A DNA stretch of 64,000 bases from Chlorokybus atmophyticus (taxonomy: Eukaryota > Streptophyta > Chlorokybophyceae > Chlorokybales > Chlorokybaceae), in contig RHPI01000277.1 of assembly GCA_009103225.1 (NCBI GenBank), positions 488,879 through 552,878 of the forward strand, written 5' to 3'. A model generated the notes under the pieces. That model did no database searches. It was not told the DNA's origin and saw nothing but the letters and a program-made list of their open reading frames with translations. This document shows positions 22,042-33,170 of this stretch, one piece after another. Numbering within the stretch: the stretch's first letter is position 1; each line of letters begins with the position of its first letter. The position numbers and the translations under genes are program-made.

Positions 22042-23849
22042 GCAGTTGATGGTCGTGGTGATGTCATTGCAGCGGATGAAAGGGAAGGCCCTTGCATCGA
22101 AACGGATGGCCTCACCCACTTGCGGGGTGGGGTTAAAGGTCTCTGTCTCCGCCCCTATTGAGCTGATAACTAGTTCTTGGCTGGGGGTGAGGGTGAGGGT
22201 TATGTTGAGCACCAGCGGATCGGAACCAACGGGGCAGGGGACCCGACTGGTCCGAACGTGGATGGGGTGCGGGCCGACGGTCAGCCGGAAATAGGCAGTG
22301 TCGATGGTAGGCGTAGTGACCTCATTCGCATCGTCGACGGCGCCATCATTGTCCAAGTCCCAGTCCAATATTGGCTTGTTGCCGCACGCGTCTAGTCCAC
22401 CCAGGTCTCCATACAACTGCACTTTCGTGCACGTGTCAGCAGGGAGCGGTTCGTCGACGCTGCGTGTGCAAACACTCACTCAGCATGGAGCGTGTTGGCC
22501 ATGGCACAGCACCGCTGCGGCCTTTTACTCAGCGTCAAGGCATGCATGCGCAATGATGTCACTTACTAGGTGAATGTGCCGACAGTGTCGCTCTCATCAA
22601 GTCCAAACCACCACCTGCCCGCCTGCCAAGGAGAATCATCCATCATGATATGCGCATGCGCTGCCCCACAATTGAACCAACTGCATGGTTGCTCACCTGG
22701 CCAATGTTGGAGAGCTCATCAAATGTGGCGGTGGAGAAAGAGGTGGGCAGCCGGATGAGCGCACGCCATCACCGAGGTTGAACCCCGCTTGTACTGCAAC
22801 AATGTGCACGCATGTTGACGTGATGCATGCGACATGCGTGCTATGCCATCTGATGCCGAAGCAAACGCTGCTCACCTTCGCGGCCCCCGAAGGTCAGCTT
22901 GGGGTAGAGCAGGCCCACAAAGACCGTGCGCATGTTGAAGGCTATCACGGCTTGAAACGTATTGACAAAAGGCGCAGATCTATCGCAGCATTGAGTCACC
23001 TGATAATGATATTACGAGGCTGGTACCTTTAATCAACACAACACACGCATGGTGCACATGGACACGCACACAAATGCGTGCGCACACCCGTGCACGTATA
23101 TGCCATGTACAGTGCATGCACGCAACATCACATGCATCCACGGACACACAAGTGTGCTTCCATACATTGATCCATGTCGCGATGAGCGCCGCCTCCGCAG
23201 TGAAGCTGGCTGCGAGTGCTTTGGTCGGGAGTGTGCCGCGTATGTCGTTGGTGATGTTGGCAAGGAGGGCAGCATCATCGACCACGCGGTAGGCCATGCC
23301 GGTGCAGGCGTTCCCATCGCAGTCGGCGTAGAGGTCTGTCCAGAATGCCGCCACCATGCTGTAGGCAGTTCCAGAAGTGGGGAACACATGGATGTTGGGG
23401 TAATATTCAGTACTGCTGCTTTGGAAGTGCACGGCGCCATTAAGGTTGATATACAGGCCGCTCAGGTTGGGATCACCGAACACAGGCACGGGATACGGCA
23501 ATGGGATCAGATCCGTTGAGATGTCATTGCCCCTGTAACATGAGCGTGTGACTAGTACAGTGTGGTCTAGCATGGCATGCGGCACAGCTGTCTTTCTGCA
23601 CATGCGCTGGTTGAAATCTTCACACAAGTTGCTGCGCGTGCGTCAGTGCAAGCATTCGTACCCTTTGATGACGGTGTCGCCATTGTCAGCGCCAAAGGGG
23701 TACAAGTCGTCGACGGACAGGGCACCCACCCGCAAGCAGGCATGCCCACTCAGCACCAGCAGCACCACCAGCAGCAGCGGCAGCAGCTGGGCGTGGTGCT
23801 CTCCAGAAGCCATATTTTTGGCACTGCGCAAGAAAGATGGCTGGCTCAT
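20821..23849 (-). CDS. Secreted nidogen-like (NIDO) and PKD-domain protein
   Basis: Nine exons inferred: 23849-23662, 23532-23166, 22999-22876, 22793-22697, 22622-22567, 22459-22007, 21661-21436, 21369-21240 and 20885-20821 (TGA). The start (ATG 23849 or 23813) precedes a hydrophobic signal peptide (LLPLLLVVLLVLSGHA). Exons 1-5 form a NIDO domain: DLYPFGADNGDTVIKG, the AAFWTDLYADCDG motif, NTFQAVIAFN and AGRWWFGLDES. Exon 6 has a PKD-like module with DWDLDNDGAVDD, an Asp-rich likely calcium site. Later exons (GDYPPGGRSKGLRSCNTGQW...) are unrecognised. NIDO/PKD proteins are usually extracellular or cell-surface adhesion proteins. Exon 4 needs a one-base frame change near 22765 to join exon 5 in the NIDO frame. 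Exon 6 ends in a (CT)n run. The last three exons are the least certain. Confidence 0.68.
20975..21235. repeat. Long (GA)n/(CG)n purine tract in an intron
   Basis: About 260 bp of almost uninterrupted G/A with interspersed CGCG runs, beginning with an alternating (GC)n segment at 20978-20990. On the coding (-) strand of the NIDO/PKD gene it is a very long polypyrimidine run within the last intron. Such tracts are prone to triplex and Z-DNA formation. Confidence 0.95.
22007..22039. repeat. (GA)16 microsatellite at an exon end
   Basis: Perfect GA run. On the - strand it reads (CT)n and is followed by a GTGTGC donor. If the inferred junction is right it is translated as a short Ser-Leu repeat at the end of exon 6 of the NIDO/PKD gene; otherwise it is intronic. 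Confidence 0.9.
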
Positions 23850-25260
23850 GCTCTTTCAGTGAAAGCTGCTGCGTCAAAGGAGGCACACATGTGCACAATT
23901 CTAGTACGCACACATGCAGGCACGAACCGACGAAGAGGACAGCGCCTGCAGCGCGCACGCCACCGACTTGCCCGCTTGCACAAACTACTACTACTGAAGC
24001 TGTCCCATCACACCGACGAATGCCCGCCGACACAGCTAGGTATATGCTTGACATGCACAAACATTGCAAATTTAATGACACCACTGGCTTGTGATGAAAA
24101 CTCCTGTGAGCAGCTCAGGAGATTAGCAGTCATGGCCATGTCCCCGGTATGTCATGTACTACTTACAGCTTGATGATATGTTATGCAAGTCATATACGAG
24201 CCTGCAATAATAGCATTGGTCTGCTATGTTGCTCAGCTGAACGTGCTGTGACAGTGCTGCGTGCTGCGGCTGACCTTGGCAATGCCTACCAGCGGTCATG
24301 TTACATGACTCATGTAGTAAACAAAGCCTATGGATATACTATTAGTATGTAAGTCATACATGCCTGCCAAATCAATATTGGTCTGCTACGCTGCTCAACT
24401 GAACATGCAGACACTGCGTGCTGCATGCTGCAGCTGATCTTGGCGGTGGTACCTTATCAGGTACTGCGAGATGGGTCCGCTTTGAGGTTGTCAATGTTGT
24501 GTGGTGGGCAGCATTTGCAGCGTCCCCGGCCGATAAAGCAGCACGAAAATCAACGCACGCGTTTTTCCGTGTTGCAGTAACAATCAGCGAACATTCTTGG
24601 CCCAAGATGCTGCACTTGGTCTGGCAACCGGTCATTGAGCACAGTGACCGGTGACCGGCGATCGGTGTTGCATAAGCGCTTGACAAGGGTCGTCAAAGTT
24701 TGCTCTAAACCATGTTGTCCAACGTGTTTGTCATGCGTTTGCAACCTGACTGCAGCTTTACCAGCGGTAAAGCTGGGAGCGCCTGGTAAACTAACCCAAG
24801 CGCCTGGTTTTTTGATTACCAGACGCTGCTATCCAACAGTATATATCAATCCAAAGGCACCAAGTCATCGTATGATACGCTCAGGGCGAGCCAGCGGACA
24901 GCTGCTGTTAGGTGCTGTATGACGGCAAGTGCACAAAAGTCCAAAGCACGATTCTGTGGTTTTAGAGCTGGGAGTGGCCAAATGTCATGCAAACATTTAC
25001 GCGTGTCAACCCACCTAAGCAAAATGATGCGTGTGTCACATATCATGTACAATGCATTGCATTCTTTGTGCACAGGCTTGGATCTCGACTTGTGCTTGCG
25101 CACCAGAGGCGCAACATGAAAGGCCTGCTTTGAATATAGGTCAATGCACTTAGAGACATGCGCCAAGGTCCACTGACTACTACGCTAGTGTTCAGAAGTT
25201 TCGCAGTGGGCAAATAGGTGTGCGCAATGCAGTACACTAATTCACACACCTGGATACCGC
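23850..25260. other. Intergenic region with a degenerate direct duplication
   Basis: No coding exon supported. Two copies of about 100 bp, offset by about 163 bp, occur at 24189-24290 and 24352-24450 (shared words: ATTGGTCTGCTA, GCTGCTCAACTGAAC, CTGCGTGCTGC, CTGATCTTGGC). The segment holds the promoter of the NIDO/PKD gene; past about 25260 begins the right arm of the inverted duplication. Confidence 0.5.
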
Positions 25261-25264
25261 CGGG

Positions 25265-27265
25265 AAATGCAGTTGTAGTAGCTGGTATTGAGAGGGGCCT
25301 ACATGCTTACCTCCAGACAACTACAGACAAAGCCCTTTGCATTGCATCAAGTTACTGTACACTACCAGCCCGGTCTACTACTGACTCTCCACAGCAACTA
25401 TACACTATGCAGTAAGTAAGCTTACCTGGCCAAATGCACAACTCCTGCCTCCACCTGCCTCCACAGGACACACAGGCGTGTTGCGTCGCAGACGACTTGA
25501 GTGCACTCAGCAGATGCACGCTATTCACATATTGCTCTATACATTATCTACAAGCGGTGCCTGCCGGGATCTGGCTGGAAAGGCACCAGAGGGGTTGTCT
25601 CATTGTTAAAAGCCCGGCCGACTTGCCAGAAGTGGCTCACGTGCAGTTTCGCGGTTGGCTTTGCGTTTGGCTGCAGCACAGACAGATGCAGCGGTGTTGG
25701 TGTCGTTCACTTCATGGTTGTGATGCATGTGCATGCACAGCTGAGTCGCTTGAGCTTCTTACCGATGAAAGCAGTACAAGCAAGAGATATAAGCGAGGCA
25801 CCGGCGAAGATGAAGTTGACGCCAATCAGCATGCCAATCGCCCACGCAGCGCTGCTTGGCCACTGTCACAAACATGGCGTTACCGAGTTGAAATGGCGCC
25901 AACCAGATGTAGACTGGTCAACAAGCATCTTACCAAACCCAGCAGGTGATGCAATCTGTAACTAGAATAACATGGACTGACACAGAAACTTGTGGCGTAC
26001 AATTTTTTGGGTGTGTCCAGAGCATAGCCATAAGACCATGCACAACATACCTGAGAAATGATGAGAAGGCCAAGGGCAGCGGAGACAAGGCCGCTAGCGG
26101 TGAGAGCTGGCCACATGGTGAGGCTCCTCATGTATGTGGACATCCAAACCATAGCGGCGCCATCCACAATAAACCAGATGCCAAGTAGCAGCGTGAGGGA
26201 AACAACACCAGACACCGGCCAAAGCAGCAACCAAAAGCCCACTGCAGTCGCAATAGCCTCCATTAGAATACTCCAAAAACATTCATGATCGATTCAGTCT
26301 GCATGCTGCTGATGACTAATGCAAACTGACAAGTTGCAAGGTGAGACGTTTTTAGCAAACTTGTTCTCACCAAAGAGCTGCAGTGCGGCGCGAAGGAAGT
26401 TAGTAAACCAGCCTGGATGCCCACAGATCTGCATGGCGTGCACAAGCGTCACTCCACCTGCGCGACAGTGCCCACAAACAAGGAGAAAGCTCAGTGCAAG
26501 CTTACGGGTGGAGTGCTAGCTACACTGTTACACGAAAGCACGGAAGCATGTACTGTCCGCACATCATGCTGTGAGCATGCACAATGATGCCATGTTTCAA
26601 AGATGCACGCGAGCTAAGTACTCACCTGTGATAAGCAGGATCACTGCTATTATTTGCTCAAAAGCCAGTGAGAACCAGAACGGTGCTGCCATGGCAAAAC
26701 CACCAAGGACACTGTGCGAGAGAAGACAGATCTTGGTGTAAGCATGCTTGATAGCAGGCTGATGATGGGCCAAATCCAATAGCACGACTCTTACGCGCAG
26801 AGCGACTTACAAACTTACCAGTAAGCAATGCCGAGCACAAGAAACCATGCCGCAAACCTGTCCAGCTCTTCGCCACTTGGACATTGCGTAGGGAACAGCG
26901 CCTGCACGCCATTGTGCAAAGTCATTCATCAAGTCACACATGAATGTGCATGCAACATTAACGCGACAGCCGCTGTTGCTTGCTCCCAGGTAAGTATGAT
27001 AGACTGTATATGCGCCAAGCATGCACGAAGTCGATGCATGCACAGCCTGCTGCACAACATTCTTGCATGCAAAGGGCAGCAGCTTGACTCGCACATGGGA
27101 AAGGGACGTGCCTTCCTGCAACCGACAGCAGACCGCACGCATGCACACAGAAAGTGACAGCTAGAGGCCTAGCCAATGCAACAACACATGCAAAACACCA
27201 ATTCACGGTTTCACCTGCTAGTATGGTAAGCCATTCAAGGCTGAGTGAGTCCAATCAACGTAGAT
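25265..27265. repeat. Right arm of the inverted duplication
   Basis: This segment, reverse-complemented, aligns by eye with 18205-20330: shared exon cores, intron words such as GCATGCTTGGCGCATA, and the 3' flank (CTACATGCTTACCTCCAGACA against TGTCTGGAGGTAAGCGTGTAG). The arms are about 5 kb apart and enclose the NIDO/PKD gene. Confidence 0.75.
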
Positions 27266-27550
27266 GGGCCTTACCGGGGATCCGCCGGAGAAGGTAGCAA
27301 AGCTCCAGGGCGACACGAGCGGAGGGCTGGCAAGTTCCTCTATTCTACGGGCGGCGGCTGAGACCTCGGGAGGGACGCCGGCAGGGGCGGCGGCGTAGGT
27401 GGCCGGGGGCACATAGGCTCCTTCCTCCTCAGGGGGAGGCAGGTATGGGCGCTCGTTGCCCGCGCCCGGCAGAGGCCCCTCGCGAGGCTTGGACGACGTC
27501 GGCGGGGGCGAAGGTGGCGGTGTCGGCGTCCGCGGCGGCGGCGACGCCAT
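25707..27550 (-). CDS. HdeD/DUF308-family multi-pass membrane protein
   Basis: Six exons: 27550-27275, 26901-26819, 26711-26626, 26457-26371, 26241-26051 and 25862-25707. All phases agree and give 292 residues. Residues 1-92 form a Pro/Ala-rich, probably cytosolic or transit-like extension (MASPPPRTPTPPPSPP). The rest is a run of hydrophobic helices: AAWFLVLGIAY; FWFSLAFEQIIAVILLITG; WLLLWPVSGVVSLTLLLGIW, with the WP...LGIWFIVDG signature of HdeD repeats; a further helix ending LGLLIIS; and WAIGMLIGVNFIFAGASLIS. Bacterial HdeD is an acid-resistance inner-membrane protein; the role in algae is unknown to me. A broken inverted copy lies at 18205-20330. Head to head with the bZIP gene, 1.1 kb apart. 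Confidence 0.82.
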
Positions 27551-28693
27551 GCTTGCTCACCACTTCGACAAGCACACCTGCATGCCTGCCCTCCTTCACC
27601 ACACAGTATCTCATGCCAAATACTTGATGCTGTCGCGATACCCAGTAAGTAACCGAGTCACGGTAGGGTTTCAGGCTCAAGGTACTTTGTTTGTGGAGGT
27701 CCCAACCCGAAACGCACGTTAGGGGCCGCGTAAATTTTGCTGCTAGCAGCAATCTGTGGGTAAAGCTAGGCAGGCGGAGGTGAAGGCGGCGGAGGTAGAG
27801 GCGGGGGCGAAGGAGGAGCACAGCTGGTAGTTGGGGTGGGTGTTCTCGGGGGCAGAGAAGGAGGCGAGGGTGTTGAAAAACAGAGAAGAAGGGGTGTCTT
27901 GGAAAAATAGGGTTAGTGTGCCAAGTGGGTGTGCTTGGGTCTGGCTGGCGCTGTGATCTACTGCTTGCGCAGCTGGTGAAAGCCTCCCTTAGCCAACGCT
28001 GGGATATGTTCTGTAAGTTGTTGCTGCTCCTGCTGCGGTTGCTGCCAGGAGAGCTGCTTGCTTGAGGGTGTCCAGGTGGGATGCGGTTGTAGTCCGCTGC
28101 CGGTGTCGTCAAGTTCGCATAATACACTGGAATTGTGTGAATGCAAGCAAGCTCTGAGCGTGCTCTGAGGGCTGCTTCCATTGCTAGCGTCGATCTCATG
28201 CCCCCGGCTGCTTGGCAGCCTTGTTTTGTGCGCAATGATCTGCTTACTGAGGGTGGAAACTGCTTTCCCGTCTGTTTCTCTGAAACGACAAGTCGCAAGC
28301 ACCTTGTGCACTTGTGGGAAGGAGTACCAGATTCACTGCATGTACTCGCTGCCTCGGTTGTCTGCTTACCTTGTCCCCCTTGCTGCAGCAGTAAGCTGGT
28401 TCTGGTCGTGAGGTTGTTAGCTGAGTGCTGTGTTTTTGATGTGATATTGCTAGGAAGACTTTGCCGATGAGAGAGAATACCTTGCAAGTGGGTCAGCGTT
28501 TAACAAGCTGGCCTACTGTGACAGCCCTGGCTGACTGTAGCTCCTTCCCAGACTGTCCTCCAGTGGTCTTGACGTAATGCACTGCAAGCAAGTCCCCCTA
28601 CAGTTTGTAACGAAAGATAAAGCAAACAAAGTCTGTCGTCTGACTCAGCTGTTGCATTGCCGGCAGCTGTAGCGCAGCTTTGCATTGACCAGC
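27551..28693. promoter_or_regulatory. Shared upstream region of HdeD-like and bZIP genes
   Basis: Divergent intergenic region of 1.1 kb. A long - strand frame runs through 27429-28487, but its content is low complexity (Pro/Ser/Arg/Gln), without splice-linked neighbours or family motifs, so no gene is called. Pyrimidine- and purine-rich stretches lie at 27770-27880. Confidence 0.45.
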
Positions 28694-30225
28694 ATGGCTA
28701 GTACGACGGTGGCGCGGCATCCCGTACCCGCGGCGCAACCGCAGCCAAGCTGGCAGGGTGAAGCCCGCCCCAGCAACGCTGCCACATGGGATATGCTACT
28801 CCACTCCGCTCCATCTGCCCAGACGCAAAAATGGTACGCTAACACATGGGCAAGCCCAGCTTAATCGTTTAGAGCCATGCCTACATGTGTTGCAACGTTT
28901 GAGGTGTGAAGTATGGTTGTACTGCCTTTATTGACGCAAGTCTGGTGTGTTGTTATGCTGCTTAGAGAATGGTGGTGACATGTAAGGAAACAGTGTTTCT
29001 GACTTGTTGCGCTTTGGGAGACAGCTACTGTGCCGTTCTTACTGGAACAGTTATTGTGTCATGGCTTACGTTGGTTGTACAACATGGTGTGCAATGCAAC
29101 CTGGCCAATCTTTTTATTACTCGCGTCAACTGCCACACGCAGCATTGCACACGAAGAAGATGTTTGCCACCACCTGGAGCCAGCTATGCCTCCTACTGGC
29201 CAGGACAATGACAACGACCAGTCAGATTGTGGAGAAGATTGCTTTGATGGCTGTGCCCATGATGGTGGTTGCAACCAGGTGCCATGCCGATGCAGGTTGT
29301 TGTTGCAGCGTACTCCAGTGTGCTGTTGTTTGTGTGCTCAAGGCAGTGTACATGTTATAGGATCCGCACGCTGGACCCTTGCGGCACACAAGGAAGTCGA
29401 AGGGCAACCGCGAGGCCGTACGCAAGTACCGGGAGCGCAAGAAGGTGCAGCTCAAGCAGCTTGAGGAGGAGGTCGTGCGGCTGCGCAGCCTCAATGGCGT
29501 GCTGATGAGACGTCTGCACTGCCAGGTGTGTGGCAAGGATATCTGCACCATGTGTTGGACACATTATCAGCGGTGTTAGAATTACCCAACCATTGAACCA
29601 ACATCCCGTGAAGCTTGTTATAACGGGGTCCTCAAGTTGCGTTCCTCATCGTTGTTCAGTGTTTGATGCACCTTGCTCGATAGGTTGCGTTGGAGCAGGA
29701 AGTAGTGAAACTACGCTCCGTGATGGCCGACATAAAAACGCGCCTAGACACAGACGCTTTGCCGCCTCCGGTCGTGACGCCAGGCCTTGCAGCGGCCCAG
29801 TCCACACATGACGGTCACGCAGCCCACGCGACAGCTGCCGTGCAGCGGCCCGGCGAGTACACTACCTGGCTGGCGGCAGCCTCCGTTCAAGGGGCGACTA
29901 TGCCAGGCCCCTTCCCACAAGCGGTCCAGGAGTACACCAAGTCCATGCCTCCAAGGCGGCAGCAAGCGCAGGTCTTCACCCAGCCGCAGCAGCAGGTATG
30001 CCCTGCGTTGCTGAGCGAGTGTCATGTCACCAATGTGTCTAAAGCAACGCTACGCCACCAGCACTTGTGACACTGTAGACCTGACCGCTCTTGCTTGCAC
30101 AGACCATGCCCAAACGGCCAAGTTGCGCGCTTGGCGGGGATTGTGCAATGAGCGGGGAGAACGGGCAAGCCTGTTGCGGGTCCTGCATGCTGACCGACAG
30201 CATGCCGGGAATGGTTCGTCACTAA
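28694..30225 (+). CDS. bZIP transcription factor, group-F-like
   Basis: Five exons in phase: 28694-28833, 29143-29278, 29361-29525, 29684-29995 and 30103-30225, 291 residues. Exon 2 is Cys/His/Asp-rich (VCHHLEP, SDCGEDCFDGCAHDGGC). Exon 3 has the basic region KGNREAVRKYRERKKVQ, with the invariant N-x7-R spacing, running into a leucine zipper continued in exon 4 (LEQEVVKLRSVMADIKTRL). This NREAVRKYREKKK-type basic region with an upstream Cys/His-rich block recalls plant group F bZIPs (zinc-deficiency regulators bZIP19/23), where the Cys/His motif senses zinc. The C-terminus is also Cys-rich (CALGGDC, ACCGSC). DNA binding is clear; zinc sensing is inference. The first exon is chosen because its phase joins exon 2; an alternative start is ATG 29186. 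Confidence 0.8.
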
Positions 30226-32346
30226 CTATGCTGCGGTGGCAATGTTGCTTTAGTAGGTATAGTGCTGAGCCCACCTCGGGCTGCGTTGTAGGTATGCTTG
30301 TTTTCTGCGTGCTTTTAGCATGTGGTATACTCAGCTTTGACGTTAAAGCTAAGTTTGCGTAGTGGTTTGCACCGAAAACTCATAAACCTGTACAAAATCT
30401 TGTGCTCCTGTTAGTAATTGTTGTATGTGACAGTTGCGTCATATCATGTTGAGTTATGGGATCAATACTTGAACATATGGCAGAGACATGTTAATCTAGG
30501 TACGGCAATCGAAAGGCCCTGTAACATTTTGTATGTCTTTCTAGACGCCCTCATGCTAAGAGCTTGATTACTTGCTCAAGTGTCCTGCATGATTGTACTT
30601 GGGTATGCGCGCACGGCTATACTTGGCAGAAATGCATCCATAGTGTCAACATGTACTTTTGTGGCGCAAGGCAAAGGGTCACGTGTAGGGGTGCATTTTG
30701 CTTTTCAGCTTTACCATTACACGGCCATTGCCTTCTGCGCGTTTTCAGTTACTATTTTTGTAGCGTTAGTACACATGGTGGGCAGCATGCGCTCCCCTAT
30801 CGTATAGGCATGCAACATGCTGTTTTGCACTGCAAACCGCTCCCTATGCAGCAACACTCATAGATTTTAAAAAGCACGTGCAAGGATCCAGGTCACGTCC
30901 ATGCCTAACACACCAACAGCGCACTAAGTCTCACAGGCTACACCGCTCACGACACCGCCGCGAGGACAGCGTCCGCCGTCGGTGGCATCGCCTGCAACGG
31001 GGCCAGCCCGGCACCGCCGCCGCCCACGCTCCAGCCCCTGCGCCCGCTGCAGAGCACACGCCACCCGCTGTCGGTACAGGGCGACGAAGCCGCTTAAACG
31101 GCCCAGGACCAGGCCATGCGTGTAGACCGCTGCCTAGCGCACCCCCCCTATGACACAACCAACACATGAGTACACATGAGCACAGCATGTAGTCAGCACA
31201 TGCACCTTGCATTCTGTATACACAAGAGAGCGCAAGACTACTCTCATCATGTATACAGGGTATGCTGCCAGTAGTTGTAGACATGCATGACATCACTCAC
31301 AGCATGTCAAACAGCATGCAAGCACATTGTAACACAACCACCGGGCTACACACACCGTTTGTTCCAACCTCACTACACACTACTAGTCTAGACCTCCCCG
31401 TTAGACATGCATACATGCGTATTAGTAGTGCATTACCTGCCCACACGGGCTCTGCTAGTTGACAACGGCAGCTACAACAGCAGCAAGGATGACGACTCCC
31501 TCCCGCCTGCTCTCCCTTCCCGCCACCAGCTCAGCTCTGCGCATCAGCTGCTGCTGCATCGTCTCTTGTTACCCTAACCCTCGCAGTGCAGTGCCAACGT
31601 CAGCACTGCACCGCGCAGGGCCTCTACGTGGCAGTTAGGCAGGTGGTCGGTGGGGTTGGGTGGTGGGGTTGATGGTATGCCAGAGCATCCCGTACACACG
31701 TACTGGCATACCATCATTTGTACAAGCGTAGGAACTCAGCCCCTGAGCTAGTTGTGCTGCTTGCCTTCTTGTGTTGTTGATAAACGCTGTATGCTCTGCC
31801 TTGCACTGTTTGCTCTGCTACTGGCTGGTTACCTCAATACTATACCCTACGCGTCTGCATGCGGCGGCACTGCCGCGGGATGCAGACGCGCCGCCTGAGG
31901 CGTGGGATGAGAGGGGAGTGAGCAGAGAGAGAGACAGAGGGAGGGAGTGAGGGAGGGAGAGGAGGGAGAGGATGAGGAGGGAGGGAGGGAGGGGGGCAGG
32001 GCGGGAGCACATACCGTATACAGGCTGCTGACTGCATGCCGAAGTTGTTGTGAAGGAACGACCAGGACTGACGCTGCTGCTGCAGTACAGGTAATTGACT
32101 TTACCACTGGCATGCTTGTATGATCGACGGGAAAGGCCAGTGGAGTAGTAGTAGTTTGGGTAGTATAGCTCGGTGATGGATTGTATATCATATTATGTTG
32201 TATGTGGGTTGTGAATGCCACCGTGTGCATAGTTGTGAACGCCACTGGTTGCATGTAGCATATAAGGCTTACAATCTTTTGACACTCCCCCACTGTACAT
32301 GCATGCATCATGTTGTTCAGCATTGCGACTTGCTCCCGAAGACCCC
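30226..32346. other. Gene-poor region with GC-rich and purine-rich blocks
   Basis: After the bZIP 3' end, 30230-30900 shows no exon. A GC-rich block at 30937-31105 is open on both strands (Pro/Ala-rich) behind a possible acceptor, but no family motif decides whether it is coding. 31500-31740 is GC-rich with TGGTATGCCAG/CTGGCATACC inverted words (31672-31712). 31905-32000 is an almost pure GA-rich tract (GAGGGAGG repeats). A single N at 32347 ends the block. Confidence 0.4.
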
Positions 32347-32653
32347 NGAACAAGCCACAACGTTGCAATGAGAATGATGGGACACATTCGTGCTGCAAAA
32401 CTAGTGCATGAATATGCCAGCGTGAGATGCCACGTACGAGAGCCAGGTAAGACTGTACAGTTGGAAGCATGCAATCGCAAACACAACTTGCTTCTGGCGT
32501 TGCATGCATACAGTACAGCAGCCGCGACCAATGCATACCTGGTGTGAGGGCTGCAGTGGTTTGTCACAACGCTCACCACAAGTGTGTGGTGCAAGCCATG
32601 GGTCACATCTGTCACAACATTATGAAGTTGATTCTCTGCATGCAGCACAGGAT
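32347..32653. repeat. Exact 306-bp copy of part of the NFX1-like gene
   Basis: 32348-32653 is identical by eye to 38399-38704, same orientation (offset 6051). It contains a complete copy of one NFX1-like exon (counterpart of 38659-38590) plus intron on both sides. The left edge is an undetermined base (32347) and the right edge runs into CCCCCCCC. The N and the sequence identity suggest an assembly join error rather than an old duplication. Confidence 0.93.
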
Positions 32654-32938
32654 CCCCCCCCCCGCGCCACGCACCCACACACACTGCACCTGTGAGCAGG
32701 TGATTGGATCCACCGATACTAACACATGTACATGCACGTCTAATGAGGCAGGAAGTTAGAGGTAGTGTGGTAGTGGAGAGTATGATGAGTGTGAGCCCGG
32801 TGGTCGTACACTGGCAGTGTATTTTTAAGCTAAGATTGTGACTTGCGAGTCATGTTGCACACGGTCTGCACAGCTATGCATGAGGTAGTATAGGCTGAAT
32901 GACAGCACATACCTTTTGTCTACACACTGTCACTATCC

Positions 32939-33022
32939 ATGCAAGCGAGCGCTGCGTCCGTGGGGACTGGGGCCGAGGGCACCCAACTCTTTGTATCTAG
33001 GTTTGATGACCACGCCATTTTC
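32939..33022 (+). CDS. Possible orphan first exon, weakly proteasome-chaperone-like
   Basis: ATG followed by 28 codons (MQASAASVG...LFVSRFDDHAIF) ending exactly at a GTAAGC donor in phase 0. The segment LFVSRFDDHAIF is faintly like the first strand of PAC3-type proteasome assembly chaperones, but I could not find the following exons, so the gene may be broken by misassembly nearby or the exon may be spurious. Confidence 0.2.
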
Positions 33023-33170
33023 GTAAGCACGTGGTACACTTATACATAACACTTTCGCTTAGCTTGTGGTCATGTAAGCATGCGATGCGGATTTTGTGAA
33101 ACATTGATGCCAAGGCTTGTGTTGCTTCCATAAATTAACATTATGCAATGGGGTATGAAGGTAGCGTTGT

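Noticed and set aside
21964-22479. Separate small gene with the DWDLDNDG motif
   Set aside because: It joins in phase to the preceding NIDO exon through a GTAAGT donor at 22566 and an acceptor before 22459, so it is an internal exon.
27429-28487. 352-codon - strand open frame upstream of the HdeD-like gene
   Set aside because: Low-complexity content, no motif, overlaps exon 1 of the HdeD-like gene in another frame and the divergent promoter.
32193-32684. 163-codon - strand frame as a gene
   Set aside because: It lies in the exact copy of NFX1-like intron and exon sequence and crosses the undetermined base.
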